Below are positions 25,709 to 34,238 of a stretch of 41,890 nt of DNA, piece by piece; the stretch's first letter is position 1, and the number at the start of each line of letters is the position of its first letter. The translations under genes were made by a program, and so were the position numbers. The notes under the pieces are model-generated. The model saw nothing but the letters and a program-made list of their open reading frames with translations, did no database searches and was not told where the DNA came from. The stretch covers positions 1 through 41,890 of the forward strand of contig NZ_JAQIVI010000081.1 of assembly GCF_028618695.1 (NCBI RefSeq), in the 5' to 3' direction. Origin of the DNA: Natrinema soli (lineage in GTDB: Archaea > Halobacteriota > Halobacteria > Halobacteriales > Natrialbaceae).

Positions 25709-25719
25709 CAATTAGTTTT
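25709..25719 (-). promoter_or_regulatory. TATA-like box of enoyl-CoA hydratase copy 1
   Basis: AAAAACTAATT on the minus strand is centred about 30 bases before ATG 25684. Confidence 0.4.
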
Positions 25720-25807
25720 TTCTCTTCAGTTGGCACCGACTCTCACTCTGGTGCTAATTGTGGGATTGAATGATCCCGAAAATACGCGAAAAGACAGGCG
25801 ATGGCTG

Positions 25808-27031
25808 CTACAGATTGAGGAACTGGCGGGCGATGGTCCGTTTCTGGATCTCATCGGATCCCTCGTAGATCCGTGTGACGCGCCCGTCGCGGTATAATCC
25901 CTCGAAGGGAAGTGATTTCATATAGCCAGCGCCACCGTGGATCTGGATCGCGTTATCTGCGGCATCACACCACAGGTTCGCCCCTTGGAGTTTCGCGGCG
26001 CTTTGGAGCCACCGGTATTCTTCCCCCTGATCCATCTTCCAGGCAGCGTGCCTGTAGAGCCAGCGAACTTGTTCGATGGTGACGCGCATCTCCACGAGTA
26101 GATCCTGAATGTGCTGTCGGCTGCCGATCGGCTCCCCGAAGGTCTTCCTGTCTTCCGCGTACTCCACGCATTTCTCGAACATCCACTGGGAGATTCCGAC
26201 GGCTTTCGCAGGGATGTGGAGTCGGCCAGCGCCGACCCAAGTCATCGCGGTTCGGAACCCCTCGCCCTCATCGCCGACCATCTGGGCCTCCGGAACGCGG
26301 CAATCATTGAAGTGATTGAACGCTTGTGCTCCCTGTTTTGTTCCCATCGACCGCTGTACCTTTCCGTCTTCCCAGCCGGGATTGTCCTTATCGACAAGGA
26401 ACGTGGAGATTCCGTCGGCGTCCCCGTCCTCACCGGATGTCCGAGCGTGGACCATAATGAAATCGGCCTCGACCGAATTCGAGATGAAGGCCTTCGTCCC
26501 GTTAATAACCCACTCGTCACCGTCCTTCTCCGCTGTCGAGTCCATCCACGTCGGATCACTCCCGTGTTCCGGTTCGGTCAACCCGAAGGTCATGTGTTTC
26601 TCGGCATTCATAACGGGCTCGAAATACTCCTCTCGCTGGTACTCGTCGTCGTACAGCGGAATGATCGAGTGGTCGACAGAGAGTCTATCGAAGATCATGT
26701 CGTGGTACCCGTTCGGGTCTCGGTTGTGGAGGTGCTCCATCACTAAGGTATCTTCCAGAGCACTGAGTCCACCGCCCCCGACCCGCTCAGGCATCGCCAT
26801 GGTATAGAAACCCGCCTCGACCGACTTTTCGTGGATCCTCTCTCTGAGTTCGAGGTATTCGTCGACGAGGTGGTGATCATCGTCTACCATATTCCGTTCT
26901 CCATCCTCACCGAGGAACTGCGGGTACTCCTCCTCAAGCGGCTTCACCTCCTGTTTGAGGAACTCATCGATCTGACTGTTTATTAGCTGTACCTGTTCGG
27001 GAGTCTCGAAACTCATAGCGCTATCCGACAT
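25808..27031 (-). CDS. Acyl-CoA dehydrogenase, copy 2
   Basis: 407 residues from ATG 27031. The large in-frame extension to 27256 crosses the promoter box and translates to basic sequence, so it is rejected; ATG 27016 is an alternative. Motifs: FGLTEPEHGSDPTWMDSTAE, FGEPIGSRQHIQDLLVEM, IQIHGGAGYMKSLPFEGLYR and the catalytic-base segment RIYEGSDEIQKRTIAR. The product is an FAD acyl-CoA dehydrogenase passing electrons to ETF. It is paralogous to copy 1, with a divergent N-terminal third and substrate-pocket region, which suggests that the island oxidises two different acyl-CoA intermediates. Confidence 0.9.
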   Translation of the reverse strand: MSDSAMSFETPEQVQLINSQIDEFLKQEVKPLEEEYPQFLGEDGERNMVDDDHHLVDEYLELRERIHEKSVEAGFYTMAMPERVGGGGLSALEDTLVMEHLHNRDPNGYHDMIFDRLSVDHSIIPLYDDEYQREEYFEPVMNAEKHMTFGLTEPEHGSDPTWMDSTAEKDGDEWVINGTKAFISNSVEADFIMVHARTSGEDGDADGISTFLVDKDNPGWEDGKVQRSMGTKQGAQAFNHFNDCRVPEAQMVGDEGEGFRTAMTWVGAGRLHIPAKAVGISQWMFEKCVEYAEDRKTFGEPIGSRQHIQDLLVEMRVTIEQVRWLYRHAAWKMDQGEEYRWLQSAAKLQGANLWCDAADNAIQIHGGAGYMKSLPFEGLYRDGRVTRIYEGSDEIQKRTIARQFLNL

Positions 27032-27054
27032 ACAACGATTTAGAGTATGATATT

Positions 27055-27067
27055 CCATAAGTATATC
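27055..27067 (-). promoter_or_regulatory. TATA-like box of acyl-CoA dehydrogenase copy 2
   Basis: GATATACTTATGG on the minus strand is centred about 29 bases before ATG 27031. Confidence 0.5.
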
Positions 27068-27246
27068 GAATCCGGCCCTCTGATCGCCGGTGCTGAGTAG
27101 GCTATGGCGTCGTCGAATGGCGTCTGTACACCGTACACTGCGCCGTCGCTCTCGGATGCCAGAGCACCCCTGAACGGAGAGCGTTGTGTTCGAAAAGAAT
27201 TCGACCGGTTGACATCGATCGCCGTGAAGTCGTTTATCGACCCTAA

Positions 27247-27987
27247 CTAGTCCCACTCTTCGCCGAGGCCAGGTCCTTCCAGTGGCCCAACTGGAAGGTT
27301 CCGTCCCTCACGCATTGCGAGGTTGACCTGTTCCTCAGTCGCGATGCCCTCTCGGACGACTTTCCGTGCTTCTTCACGCATTGCCGCCCAACATCGGTTC
27401 ACGATGAATCCGTAGTGATGAGGATCATCCGTGATTGTGACTCGTTCTTTGCCGATGTCGTCGATGACGGCCTCCGCGAGTTCGATGACCTCATCATCAG
27501 TCGCGGGTCCTCGGATGATCTCAACGAAGTCCATTACCGGGACTGGGCTAAAGAAGTGAGTCCCAGCGACGCGGGAGGAATCCTCAACCGCGTTCGACAG
27601 GCCCGTGATGGAGAATCCACTCGTGTTAGTGAACAACGGAATGTCGTCCGTGAGCTCGTCGAGATCCTGGAAGACCTGACCCTTGATGTTGAGGTCCTCG
27701 GTGACCGCCTCGAGTACGAAGTCGGCGCCGTCGACAGCTTCTTCGATGTCTGTCGTCAGCGTCAACCGGTTGAGTGCGTCGCCCATTTCCGCCTCAGTGA
27801 GGTATCCGCCTTCGACGGCTCGCTCCAGGCCGTAACTCCCGTTGATCATCCGCTCTTTGGTCTCCTCGAGGACTTCCTCCTCGATGTCCCTGATCGTCAC
27901 GGAGTACCCGTTTTGTAGCAGTGTCTGTCCGATACCGCGGCCCATAATTCCGCCACCCATAATGGCGACGTTGTCTACAACTGGCAT
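27247..27987 (-). CDS. 3-hydroxyacyl-CoA dehydrogenase with a short C-terminal domain
   Basis: 246 residues from ATG 27987. The NAD-binding Rossmann domain has VAIMGGGIMGRGIGQTLLQ; the catalytic pair H144/E156 lies in GTHFFSPVPVMDFVEIIRG, and GFIVNR marks the start of the helical dimerisation domain. Enzymes of this family are usually about 280-290 residues. This one stops right after MREGRNLPVGPLEGPGLGEE, so roughly 40 residues of the C-terminal domain are absent, and the DNA after the stop does not continue the sequence in another frame. Either it is a natural short form or a truncated gene. The reaction would be NAD-dependent oxidation of a 3-hydroxyacyl-CoA. It has its own promoter-like box. 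Confidence 0.85.
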   Translation of the reverse strand: MPVVDNVAIMGGGIMGRGIGQTLLQNGYSVTIRDIEEEVLEETKERMINGSYGLERAVEGGYLTEAEMGDALNRLTLTTDIEEAVDGADFVLEAVTEDLNIKGQVFQDLDELTDDIPLFTNTSGFSITGLSNAVEDSSRVAGTHFFSPVPVMDFVEIIRGPATDDEVIELAEAVIDDIGKERVTITDDPHHYGFIVNRCWAAMREEARKVVREGIATEEQVNLAMREGRNLPVGPLEGPGLGEEWD

Positions 27988-28011
27988 AACGTGTGTTATG
28001 CACACACCCTC

Positions 28012-28024
28012 AGTATAAAATAAT
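28012..28024 (-). promoter_or_regulatory. TATA box of the 3-hydroxyacyl-CoA dehydrogenase gene
   Basis: TTATTTTATACTG on the minus strand is centred about 29 bases before ATG 27987. Confidence 0.6.
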
Positions 28025-28102
28025 TTTCCTTCGACGAGACACTGGCGGTAACGTATGGTCGCGGATCGGATGGATCGAGATGGGTCCCGAATGCGACCGA
28101 CG

Positions 28103-28897
28103 TTACTTGCCCTGGAAGTTCGGTTCGCGATCCTCTTGGAAGGCTTTGATCCCTTCCTTGGCGTCTTCGGTATTCGTGACAATGCCGACACCCCACGCCT
28201 CCATTTCAAGGCCGGCTTCGAGTGACGACTCAATGCCACGGTTCATAACGTGTTTAGCGATCTCTATCCCGACCGGCGAACGGTTCAGGTAATCTCCTGC
28301 AACGTCGTTGAGCAACTCATCGAACTCATCTTCAGGAGCCAATTCGTGGACGAAGCCAAATTCCTTCATCTCGGCACCGCTGTACTGTTTGCCGCGGAGA
28401 ACCATATCCTTCGCGCGTGAGCATCCAATGAGTCGGGGGAGCCGTTGGGTTCCTCCGGCACCCGGAATAAGCCCAAGTTTCGTTTCCGTCACCCCGATGC
28501 TGGCCTCCTCGGTGGCGATCCGTGTGTCGCAGCAGCAGGCGAGTTCACAGCCTCCACCGAGCGCGTATCCCTCAATCGCTGCGACGGTTGGCTTACCGAC
28601 ATTCTCGAGTTTCCGGAACGTGTCCCGAGTTGTCCGACGGCTCTGATTGAGACGGGCGTGGGGGGTTGGTTTCCCGTTGTCATCGTCTCCGACATCGCCA
28701 CCGGCACAGAAGTTCCCGCCCTGACCTTGGAGCACGATGACGAACACGTCATCGTTTTCCTCGAGTTCTGCAAGCGCTTCGCGGAGTTCGACGGTCATCG
28801 TCTTTGAGATCGTGTTGAGTTTGTCCGGCCTGTCTAGGATGAGGTTAGCCCGGCCGCTTTCCGTGACCTCGACGCTGATATCACTGTAGTCAGACAT
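28103..28897 (-). CDS. Enoyl-CoA hydratase/isomerase (crotonase family), copy 2
   Basis: 264 residues. NFCAGGDVGDD and GYALGGGCELACCCD form the oxyanion hole. E118 (GGGCELA) and E138 (GVTETKLGLIPGAGGTQRL) match the two catalytic glutamates of hydratases, again 20 residues apart. The first half has an unusual polar insert NGKPTPHARLNQSRR around residues 74-88, near the active-site loop that sets substrate range. Hydratase is the conservative call; CoA-dependent hydratase/lyases that release an aromatic aldehyde (feruloyl-CoA type) belong to the same superfamily and cannot be excluded. It lies 115 bases upstream of the hydroxyacyl-CoA dehydrogenase gene on the same strand, and each gene has its own promoter box. 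Confidence 0.9.
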   Translation of the reverse strand: MSDYSDISVEVTESGRANLILDRPDKLNTISKTMTVELREALAELEENDDVFVIVLQGQGGNFCAGGDVGDDDNGKPTPHARLNQSRRTTRDTFRKLENVGKPTVAAIEGYALGGGCELACCCDTRIATEEASIGVTETKLGLIPGAGGTQRLPRLIGCSRAKDMVLRGKQYSGAEMKEFGFVHELAPEDEFDELLNDVAGDYLNRSPVGIEIAKHVMNRGIESSLEAGLEMEAWGVGIVTNTEDAKEGIKAFQEDREPNFQGK

Positions 28898-28919
28898 CCT
28901 GTGAACGATTGTCGGGGAG

Positions 28920-28930
28920 ACATATAAAAT
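28920..28930 (-). promoter_or_regulatory. TATA box of enoyl-CoA hydratase copy 2
   Basis: ATTTTATATGT on the minus strand is centred about 28 bases before ATG 28897. Confidence 0.6.
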
Positions 28931-29036
28931 CTGTTGAGTCGGAAACGGTATTCGGAACCATGCATAGGGCCGTCACCGACTCTACCCTTCGTGTGAAAAA
29001 GGTTAAGCGGGTCTAGCGTTCAACATCCGGTGATTC

Positions 29037-30221
29037 ATGGCTGCTGAGCAACCACTCGATGATGTCGATGTCGTGGAACTGGGGACCGCTCTTGCGGGCC
29101 CCTTTGCGACGAAACTCCTCGCCGACTACGGGGCGCACGTCGTTACAGTTGAACAACCCAACACCGAACGCAACCAACTGTCGTCGAACGGGGAGGCACC
29201 TGATTACACGTTCGAAACATACAATACGGGAAAGGAGGCCGTCACGCTGGATCTGAAGTCTGAGGAGGGACAGGAGGTGTTCTTGGAGCTGGTCGGCGAC
29301 GCCGATGTGTTCCTCGAGAACCTGCGCAACGGCGTCGTCGAACGGCTCGGGTTTGACTGGGATGAGATGCACGAGCGGAACCCCGGATTGATCTACTGTT
29401 CGGTCAGCGGCTTCGGTGACTCCGGACCCTACGCTGACCGCCCGGCTTTCAACGGCGTTGTCACCGGGATGAGCGGGTGGTTGTCGGGGCGGGGCGATGC
29501 GGTGGGATCCCCCATCGCTGCTGCCGATCACATCACTGGGTTCTGTGCATGGGGTGGTATCCTTATGGCGTTGATCAACCGCGGGACCAGCGGAGCGGGC
29601 GAAAAGCTCGAGGTTTCGATGCTCGATGCAATGATGGCGTGTGCGGGCGAGGAATTCGCCGGCTATTCGGCGGTTCAAGCCGGATATGATGTTGGGGATC
29701 CCTACAAAACCCCGATCCAACCAGGTGGACACTACGAGGTCGCCGACGGCCATATCACGCTCGTCGTCCCACAGGGGCTGTGGGAGCCGTTCGCCGAAGC
29801 AATCGATAAGCCCGAGTGGACTAACACGAATCATCGCTTCGCTGAGAAGGAGTACCGCCTCGACAATCCGACGGAACTCCGGGAGGCGCTCGAGGCCGTC
29901 CTCCGGAAACGGACCGCGGGGGACTGGCTTGCGCATTTCGACACCGAGGTACCCAACCTCCCCTGTGGCCCCGTCTATTGGATGGACGATGTCGTCGAGG
30001 ATCCACACGTCGTAGAGCGGGACCAAGTCTTGTCCATCGGCCATCCAGAGAAAGGTGATCATCTCGTTCCACGTCCTCCGGTCCGGTTTTCAAGCCATCC
30101 TGTGGACATCAATTCCATCGATCCTGCCCCCGGCATTGGCGAACACACTGAATCGACGCTTCGATCCCTCGGTTATAGCGATGCGGAAATACAGTCGTTC
30201 CGAGACGATAACGTGATCTAA
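29037..30221 (+). CDS. Class III (CaiB/BaiF) CoA-transferase, copy B
   Basis: 394 residues. It is highly similar to the protein at 20238-21431 (shared start LD.(V/L).VVELGTA, DADVFLENLRNGVVERLGFD, PCGPVYW near the C-terminus). The CoA-transferase Asp is kept as D197 in VSMLDAMMACAGEE, and the racemase His/Asp pair is absent. It should carry out a CoA exchange between acids. Having two close paralogues plus the racemase-like protein in one island suggests separate activation or recycling steps for two acids. A GGTTAAGC box at about 29001-29008 lies about 31 bases before the ATG. Confidence 0.87.
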   Translation: MAAEQPLDDVDVVELGTALAGPFATKLLADYGAHVVTVEQPNTERNQLSSNGEAPDYTFETYNTGKEAVTLDLKSEEGQEVFLELVGDADVFLENLRNGVVERLGFDWDEMHERNPGLIYCSVSGFGDSGPYADRPAFNGVVTGMSGWLSGRGDAVGSPIAAADHITGFCAWGGILMALINRGTSGAGEKLEVSMLDAMMACAGEEFAGYSAVQAGYDVGDPYKTPIQPGGHYEVADGHITLVVPQGLWEPFAEAIDKPEWTNTNHRFAEKEYRLDNPTELREALEAVLRKRTAGDWLAHFDTEVPNLPCGPVYWMDDVVEDPHVVERDQVLSIGHPEKGDHLVPRPPVRFSSHPVDINSIDPAPGIGEHTESTLRSLGYSDAEIQSFRDDNVI

Positions 30222-30819
30222 CAACAGTTCCTGTTCGGGACGTTTCGGATTATAACGGATGGCCAGTCTCGTTGCCGATTATGGTCTCTCTCAGGGTATC
30301 AAGCTTAACGAGAAGGAAGACGCGGTCGAGCGATCTGATACGTGATTAAGAATGCACGATCACAGGGGTGAGAAGGCTCGTCAGCAGGAAATATTTTTCT
30401 GGAGGATACTCCGACGGAGCGGCGTGTCCCCGCACCGCTCCTATACCATGCTAGCCTTCCGGACCGGAAGATCGAACCGGTCGTCAAGCGTCCCTACGAG
30501 GCAATCAGGAATGATTCCATCGGCTGAGTCAATTGTTTAAACCCGGCTGCCAACATCGACACGAGATCGCCGTTGACGAGACAAAATCGAAATCGTCGGC
30601 TCGCCGGGATCAATATCGTGTCGTGGCATGGTCGTAGAATATCCAGACAGCTTGACGGAGAATATCACTTTGCACCTCACTGTCAACGCGGATCGAGGGG
30701 ACTGACGACTCTGATCCCATCTTGACGTCCGAGAAACTTGTTGGTCCGTAGCTCTCTCTCTGATCCGTCGTTTGATCATTCCATCGAAAGATATAGGGGG
30801 ATGGTAAACCATCTCACGA
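30222..30819. other. 598-base intergenic stretch, no convincing gene
   Basis: No open frame here has haloarchaeal codon use. Around 30557-30590 the plus strand reads RHEIAVDETKSKSS, which resembles the first catalytic Asp region of an IS6-type transposase (VDE-x-K) and may be a scrap of one; the surrounding frame is broken. The last 40 bases carry the promoter-like box of the dioxygenase gene. Confidence 0.4.
30785..30797 (+). promoter_or_regulatory. TATA-like box of the gentisate-dioxygenase-type gene
   Basis: CGAAAGATATAGG (BRE-like CGAAA followed by GATATA) is centred about 28 bases before the ATG at 30820. Confidence 0.5.
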
Positions 30820-31869
30820 ATGGATATGACCGAGAGCGAACTGCAGGCGTTCCACGAACACTTGCACGAAAACAATTTCCAGGGACAGTGGGAGAAACAC
30901 GAGAGTGACTCTAAGGAACCTCGTCTTGAGCCGCACCGGTGGGAGTGGGACGATATCGTGGCGTCGCTGAACAGATCTAAGGACTATATTTCGCTCGATG
31001 ATATGGGTCCGGGGTCACGTCGTGCACTCGTTCTGGACAACCCAGCCGAAGGTATCGACCTCCGTGGGCCGTGTTGGACGATGTTGACGGCCGTTCAGAT
31101 GGTCATCCCTGGTGAAGTTGCGCGGGCGCATCGACACAACTTCGAGGCGTTCCGTTTCATTGTGCAAGGCAATGATTCCGTTGTCACTAACGTTAACGGT
31201 GAGAAACTCCCCGCACGGACCGGCGATCTTCTACTCACGCCGAGAATGGCCTGGCATGACCATATCAATAATTCCTCTGAGGACGTCATCTGGATAGACG
31301 GCCTCAATACCCCCTTCATTACGGACGCGTTACACGATATGCACTTTGAGGAGTTCCAAAGTGATCGGCAGTCCGCGTCTCACGAGTCTGGCTACTTCGA
31401 ATCACAGTTCGGAACGATGCAACCGGTCGCGGAAACACCGACTGACGACACTCCGCCATACCGGTTCCCTTGGGAATCCGCCCGCCAGTCGCTTGAGATG
31501 GCCGTTACGGAGGACAATCATTACGACCCACACAACGGCTACTTCCTTGAATACGTGAACCCTCGTACGGGACAGGGACCGGTTCTTCAGACTATCTCGC
31601 TGCGTCTCCAACTTCTCCAGTCGGGCGAGGAGACGCAATCCCACCGTCACAATAACACTGAGATATTCCACGTCGTTAGCGGGTCAGGCGAGTCGACCAT
31701 CGGCGGAAAAACGTACACGTGGGAGGAAGGCGACTTCTTTGTAGTCCCACCGATGCGGTGGCACGACCACAGCGTCACTTCCAGCGACGACGTGATCCTT
31801 TTCAATATCACTGATAGTCCGATCTTCGACGCGTTCAATCTCCGTCGGACCGAATCAAAGGACGCCTAA
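30820..31869 (+). CDS. Gentisate 1,2-dioxygenase-type bicupin ring-cleavage enzyme
   Basis: 349 residues with two cupin domains. The N-terminal cupin has GEVARAHRHNFEAFRFIVQG and TPRMAWHDH, giving H104, H106 and H146. This is the same spacing as the iron ligands reported for gentisate dioxygenase (His104/106/145 in the E. coli O157 enzyme). The C-terminal cupin keeps its own set, H275, H277 and H315 (SHRHNNTEIFHVVSG, PPMRWHDH). The family opens gentisate (2,5-dihydroxybenzoate) to maleylpyruvate with Fe(II) and oxygen; salicylate and 1-hydroxy-2-naphthoate dioxygenases are relatives. With the FAH-family hydrolase at 33239 it makes a plausible ring-cleavage pair. Substrate remains inferred. 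Confidence 0.85.
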   Translation: MDMTESELQAFHEHLHENNFQGQWEKHESDSKEPRLEPHRWEWDDIVASLNRSKDYISLDDMGPGSRRALVLDNPAEGIDLRGPCWTMLTAVQMVIPGEVARAHRHNFEAFRFIVQGNDSVVTNVNGEKLPARTGDLLLTPRMAWHDHINNSSEDVIWIDGLNTPFITDALHDMHFEEFQSDRQSASHESGYFESQFGTMQPVAETPTDDTPPYRFPWESARQSLEMAVTEDNHYDPHNGYFLEYVNPRTGQGPVLQTISLRLQLLQSGEETQSHRHNNTEIFHVVSGSGESTIGGKTYTWEEGDFFVVPPMRWHDHSVTSSDDVILFNITDSPIFDAFNLRRTESKDA

Positions 31870-31976
31870 CCCGAAACTTCACTCTACTGTATAGAGTTTC
31901 GTTTCCTCGACACCGCTGAGGCCCGCCTTTTAGACCATACGACAGACTATTGAAAATAAACGGGGTCTCTACCCAG

Positions 31977-33068
31977 TTATACCCCGTAAATCTCAGCCGG
32001 ATTGTCTTGGAGGATCTTTACTTTCTGTTCACGAGTGAGATCGTCGTTTTGCGATACCGATGCCGTCGAATCAAAGTCGTGATGCGGCCAATCCGTCGCC
32101 ATCACGAGCGAGTCTTCGAGGTTGTTCTGTTCGATTATATCGCCGAGACTCGAGTTTTGAGGCTCTTCGAGCGGCTGGGATCCATAGTAGAAGTCACTCA
32201 GGTACTCGCTTGGAAGCTTCGTTAGTTCCGGTGCGTCGTTCGACCGTTCCATAAACTCGCGATCCATACGGTTCGCAAGCATTTGTACCCAAGACTGGCC
32301 GGCTTCAAGGAAGCACCAGTCGATATCGTATCGCTCGGGGATCCCTTGTCCGATGATGCTTGTTGCGTGCCATAGCTTCGTTAACGGATGTACGAGGGTA
32401 TGAAGTTCGAGGAAGGTATTGAAGTTGAGGCCATCCGTCGGCCATCCAGCATAGACTGAACTGTCGCCGTGTAGCGTGATGGGGAGATCGTGTTTCTCCG
32501 CGGCTTCGTAGATCGGTTCATAGCGTTTGTGACCGAGTGGGTATTGGAGACCCAGGTCTGCCATGAATACACTGACGATACCGTCTTCACTCCCAATTCG
32601 TTCAATCTCTGCGGCACTTTCCTCAGGATGGTCGGGAACGATGAGGACCTTCGCGTAATATGTGTCGTCATCGCGAACGAATCGGTCTAACGTGAAGTTG
32701 TTCATCGCCCGCATATAGCCAACACGTGCCCGAGCATCCGGGATCTGGAAGATTTTAAATCCTGTCCCGGGCGAAAAGATCACCTTGTCAATATTGAACT
32801 GCTGGCGTGTCTCCTCGTAGTCCTCTGCTTTCGAGATTGCACCGAGGTCGTACTGATGCTTGCCACCGTTCGTCCGGTCCCAGCCGTCCCACGGGATCGG
32901 ACCCCAGCTTTCGGGTGCGTTTCCGTAGCCTCCCTGTTCACGCTCTCGAAGTTCATCGTCGTCTATATACTCCATCAACTCTTCCCACGTCTCTGACGTG
33001 TGAACCTCGGTGTCGTACACTGTCAACTCTTCAGTCAAGTCTTTGTCGGATTGGTCTGCCGAACCCAT
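31977..33068 (-). CDS. Amidohydrolase-2 family metal-dependent hydrolase/decarboxylase
   Basis: 363 residues with the TIM-barrel pattern of the ACMSD / gamma-resorcylate decarboxylase / LigY group. Candidate metal residues are E21 and H23 (VYDTEVHTS, where ACMSD-type enzymes have H-x-H), H200 (LPITLHGDSS) and D325 (ATDWPHHDFD). WHATSIIGQGIPERYDIDWC and FLEAGQSWVQMLANRMD are the family's barrel-end segments. Members decarboxylate, hydrate or hydrolyse ring-cleavage products and aromatic acids, which fits its place between the dioxygenase and the FAH hydrolase. The actual reaction is unknown. It is transcribed divergently from the FAH gene; the 170-base gap holds both promoters. Confidence 0.8.
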   Translation of the reverse strand: MGSADQSDKDLTEELTVYDTEVHTSETWEELMEYIDDDELREREQGGYGNAPESWGPIPWDGWDRTNGGKHQYDLGAISKAEDYEETRQQFNIDKVIFSPGTGFKIFQIPDARARVGYMRAMNNFTLDRFVRDDDTYYAKVLIVPDHPEESAAEIERIGSEDGIVSVFMADLGLQYPLGHKRYEPIYEAAEKHDLPITLHGDSSVYAGWPTDGLNFNTFLELHTLVHPLTKLWHATSIIGQGIPERYDIDWCFLEAGQSWVQMLANRMDREFMERSNDAPELTKLPSEYLSDFYYGSQPLEEPQNSSLGDIIEQNNLEDSLVMATDWPHHDFDSTASVSQNDDLTREQKVKILQDNPAEIYGV

Positions 33069-33090
33069 ATGAGATGATTACTCATGGCGC

Positions 33091-33100
33091 ACTTATATCT
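33091..33100 (-). promoter_or_regulatory. TATA box of the amidohydrolase gene
   Basis: AGATATAAGT on the minus strand is centred about 27 bases before ATG 33068. Confidence 0.55.
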
Positions 33101-33203
33101 TTCCTAAGAGCTGGCGTCATAGCACTCCGTTATCTCGGAATAGAACCATCGCTGTTCTCAATCCTGTCTCCGATCACCGTGACAGTAGCATACAAACCCT
33201 TAA

Positions 33204-33213
33204 TCTTTTTATC
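33204..33213 (+). promoter_or_regulatory. TATA-like box of the FAH-family hydrolase gene
   Basis: TCTTTTTATC is centred about 30 bases before the ATG at 33239 and fixes that start; the in-frame extension upstream overlaps the divergent gene and is not coding. Confidence 0.5.
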
Positions 33214-33238
33214 ACCCCCTGACAATCAAGAAGTGGAA

Positions 33239-34069
33239 ATGAAGTTCGCTCGATTCAACGGCGAGAAGCTCGGCTTCGTAAATGACGATACCGTCGTCGA
33301 TCTCACCGACGAGTTCGACCTCACCACCAACGATCCCCTCCGAGAGTTCATCAATGGGGACTACGATCTGGACGATATCGAAGCAACGGGAGATACCTAC
33401 CCCCTCTCGGACGTACGATTGGAGTCTCCTGTCCGACGTCCAGGGAAGATCGTCGCTGCACCACTGAACTATGAGGAGCACGTCGAGGAGATGGGCGTGG
33501 AGATGGACATTGCGGAACGAGGATACTTCCTCAAGGCCGCCTCGAGCCTTATCGGACCGAGTGATACTATCGAACTTCCCTATATCGATGAACGGTTCGA
33601 CTACGAGATCGAACTTGCGTTTATCCTCGATGACGAGGTCAAGGACATTCCAGCTGAAGAGGTGTGGGACAACGTCTTTGGCTACACCATCTTGCTCGAC
33701 ATCTCGCTTCGGGGAGACCAAGACAGGTCCAACAGAAAGTCCTTCGATACCTTCACTGTTGTCGGTCCATACGTCGTAACGCCTGACGAGGTCGGCGATC
33801 CTCAAGCGCTCGATATGGAGCTCCGACTCAACGGAGAGGTTCGTCAGTCCGTGAATACTGAGAAGATGATATACTCCTGTGCCGACATCGTTCAGTATGC
33901 GAGCATCGGCGCGACCATTGAAGCCGGAGATATCGTGACGACTGGGACCCCGAAAGGTGTCGGAGAGCTTCAGGCCGAGGACCGTATCGACGCACAGATC
34001 GAAAACATCGGCTCACTCGAGATTCCGGTCGTGGAGCGCGATGTTCGGTTCGCCGATCTAGACGTCTGA
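33239..34069 (+). CDS. Fumarylacetoacetate-hydrolase (FAH) family hydrolase
   Basis: 276 residues. A small N-terminal domain (MKFARFNGEKLGFVNDDTVV) precedes the FAH catalytic domain. Metal ligands E123-x-E125 (FDYEIELAF) and D154 (LLDISLRGDQDR) are present, as is the closing GDIVTTGTPKGVGEL motif. Members hydrolyse C-C bonds of 1,3-diketo acids, for example fumarylpyruvate or maleylpyruvate after gentisate cleavage, or act as 2-oxo acid decarboxylases/hydratases. Next to a gentisate-dioxygenase-type gene the maleylpyruvate/fumarylpyruvate reaction is the best guess. No maleylpyruvate isomerase gene is visible in the window, so direct hydrolysis or an isomerase elsewhere must be assumed. Confidence 0.87.
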   Translation: MKFARFNGEKLGFVNDDTVVDLTDEFDLTTNDPLREFINGDYDLDDIEATGDTYPLSDVRLESPVRRPGKIVAAPLNYEEHVEEMGVEMDIAERGYFLKAASSLIGPSDTIELPYIDERFDYEIELAFILDDEVKDIPAEEVWDNVFGYTILLDISLRGDQDRSNRKSFDTFTVVGPYVVTPDEVGDPQALDMELRLNGEVRQSVNTEKMIYSCADIVQYASIGATIEAGDIVTTGTPKGVGELQAEDRIDAQIENIGSLEIPVVERDVRFADLDV

Positions 34070-34228
34070 TCTGTTCAATCGCGGAAGTCACCTCATCCAC
34101 ATTTTCACGCTTGTTCTCCGACTGTCGTCGTCGAACGGGAGTCCGATACCGATTGGATCGGTGTGATGATCAATGTCACTACGCCCATGATCGGTTTCGC
34201 ACTGTCAACTACGTGATTGAATCACATA

Positions 34229-34238
34229 GTTTTATAAC
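34229..34238 (+). promoter_or_regulatory. TATA box of the Rieske ferredoxin gene
   Basis: GTTTTATAAC is centred about 28 bases before ATG 34261. It is flanked by CTACGTG (about 34210) and CTACGTA (about 34240), a repeated motif that may be an operator. Confidence 0.55.

Noticed and set aside
25685..25711. Longer start for enoyl-CoA hydratase copy 1 (ATG 25711)
   Set aside because: The extension overlaps the TATA-like box for ATG 25684.
28103..28897. Calling hydratase copy 2 a feruloyl-CoA hydratase/lyase
   Set aside because: Both hydratase glutamates are in place and nothing seen by eye separates it from ordinary enoyl-CoA hydratases, so the general call is kept.
29013..30062. 349-codon minus-strand frame opposite CoA-transferase B
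   Set aside because: Same shadow effect; the plus strand has a complete CaiB-family protein with a promoter.
32807..33238. In-frame 5' extension of the FAH-family gene
   Set aside because: It overlaps the divergent amidohydrolase gene and both promoters, and translates to non-acidic, low-complexity sequence.
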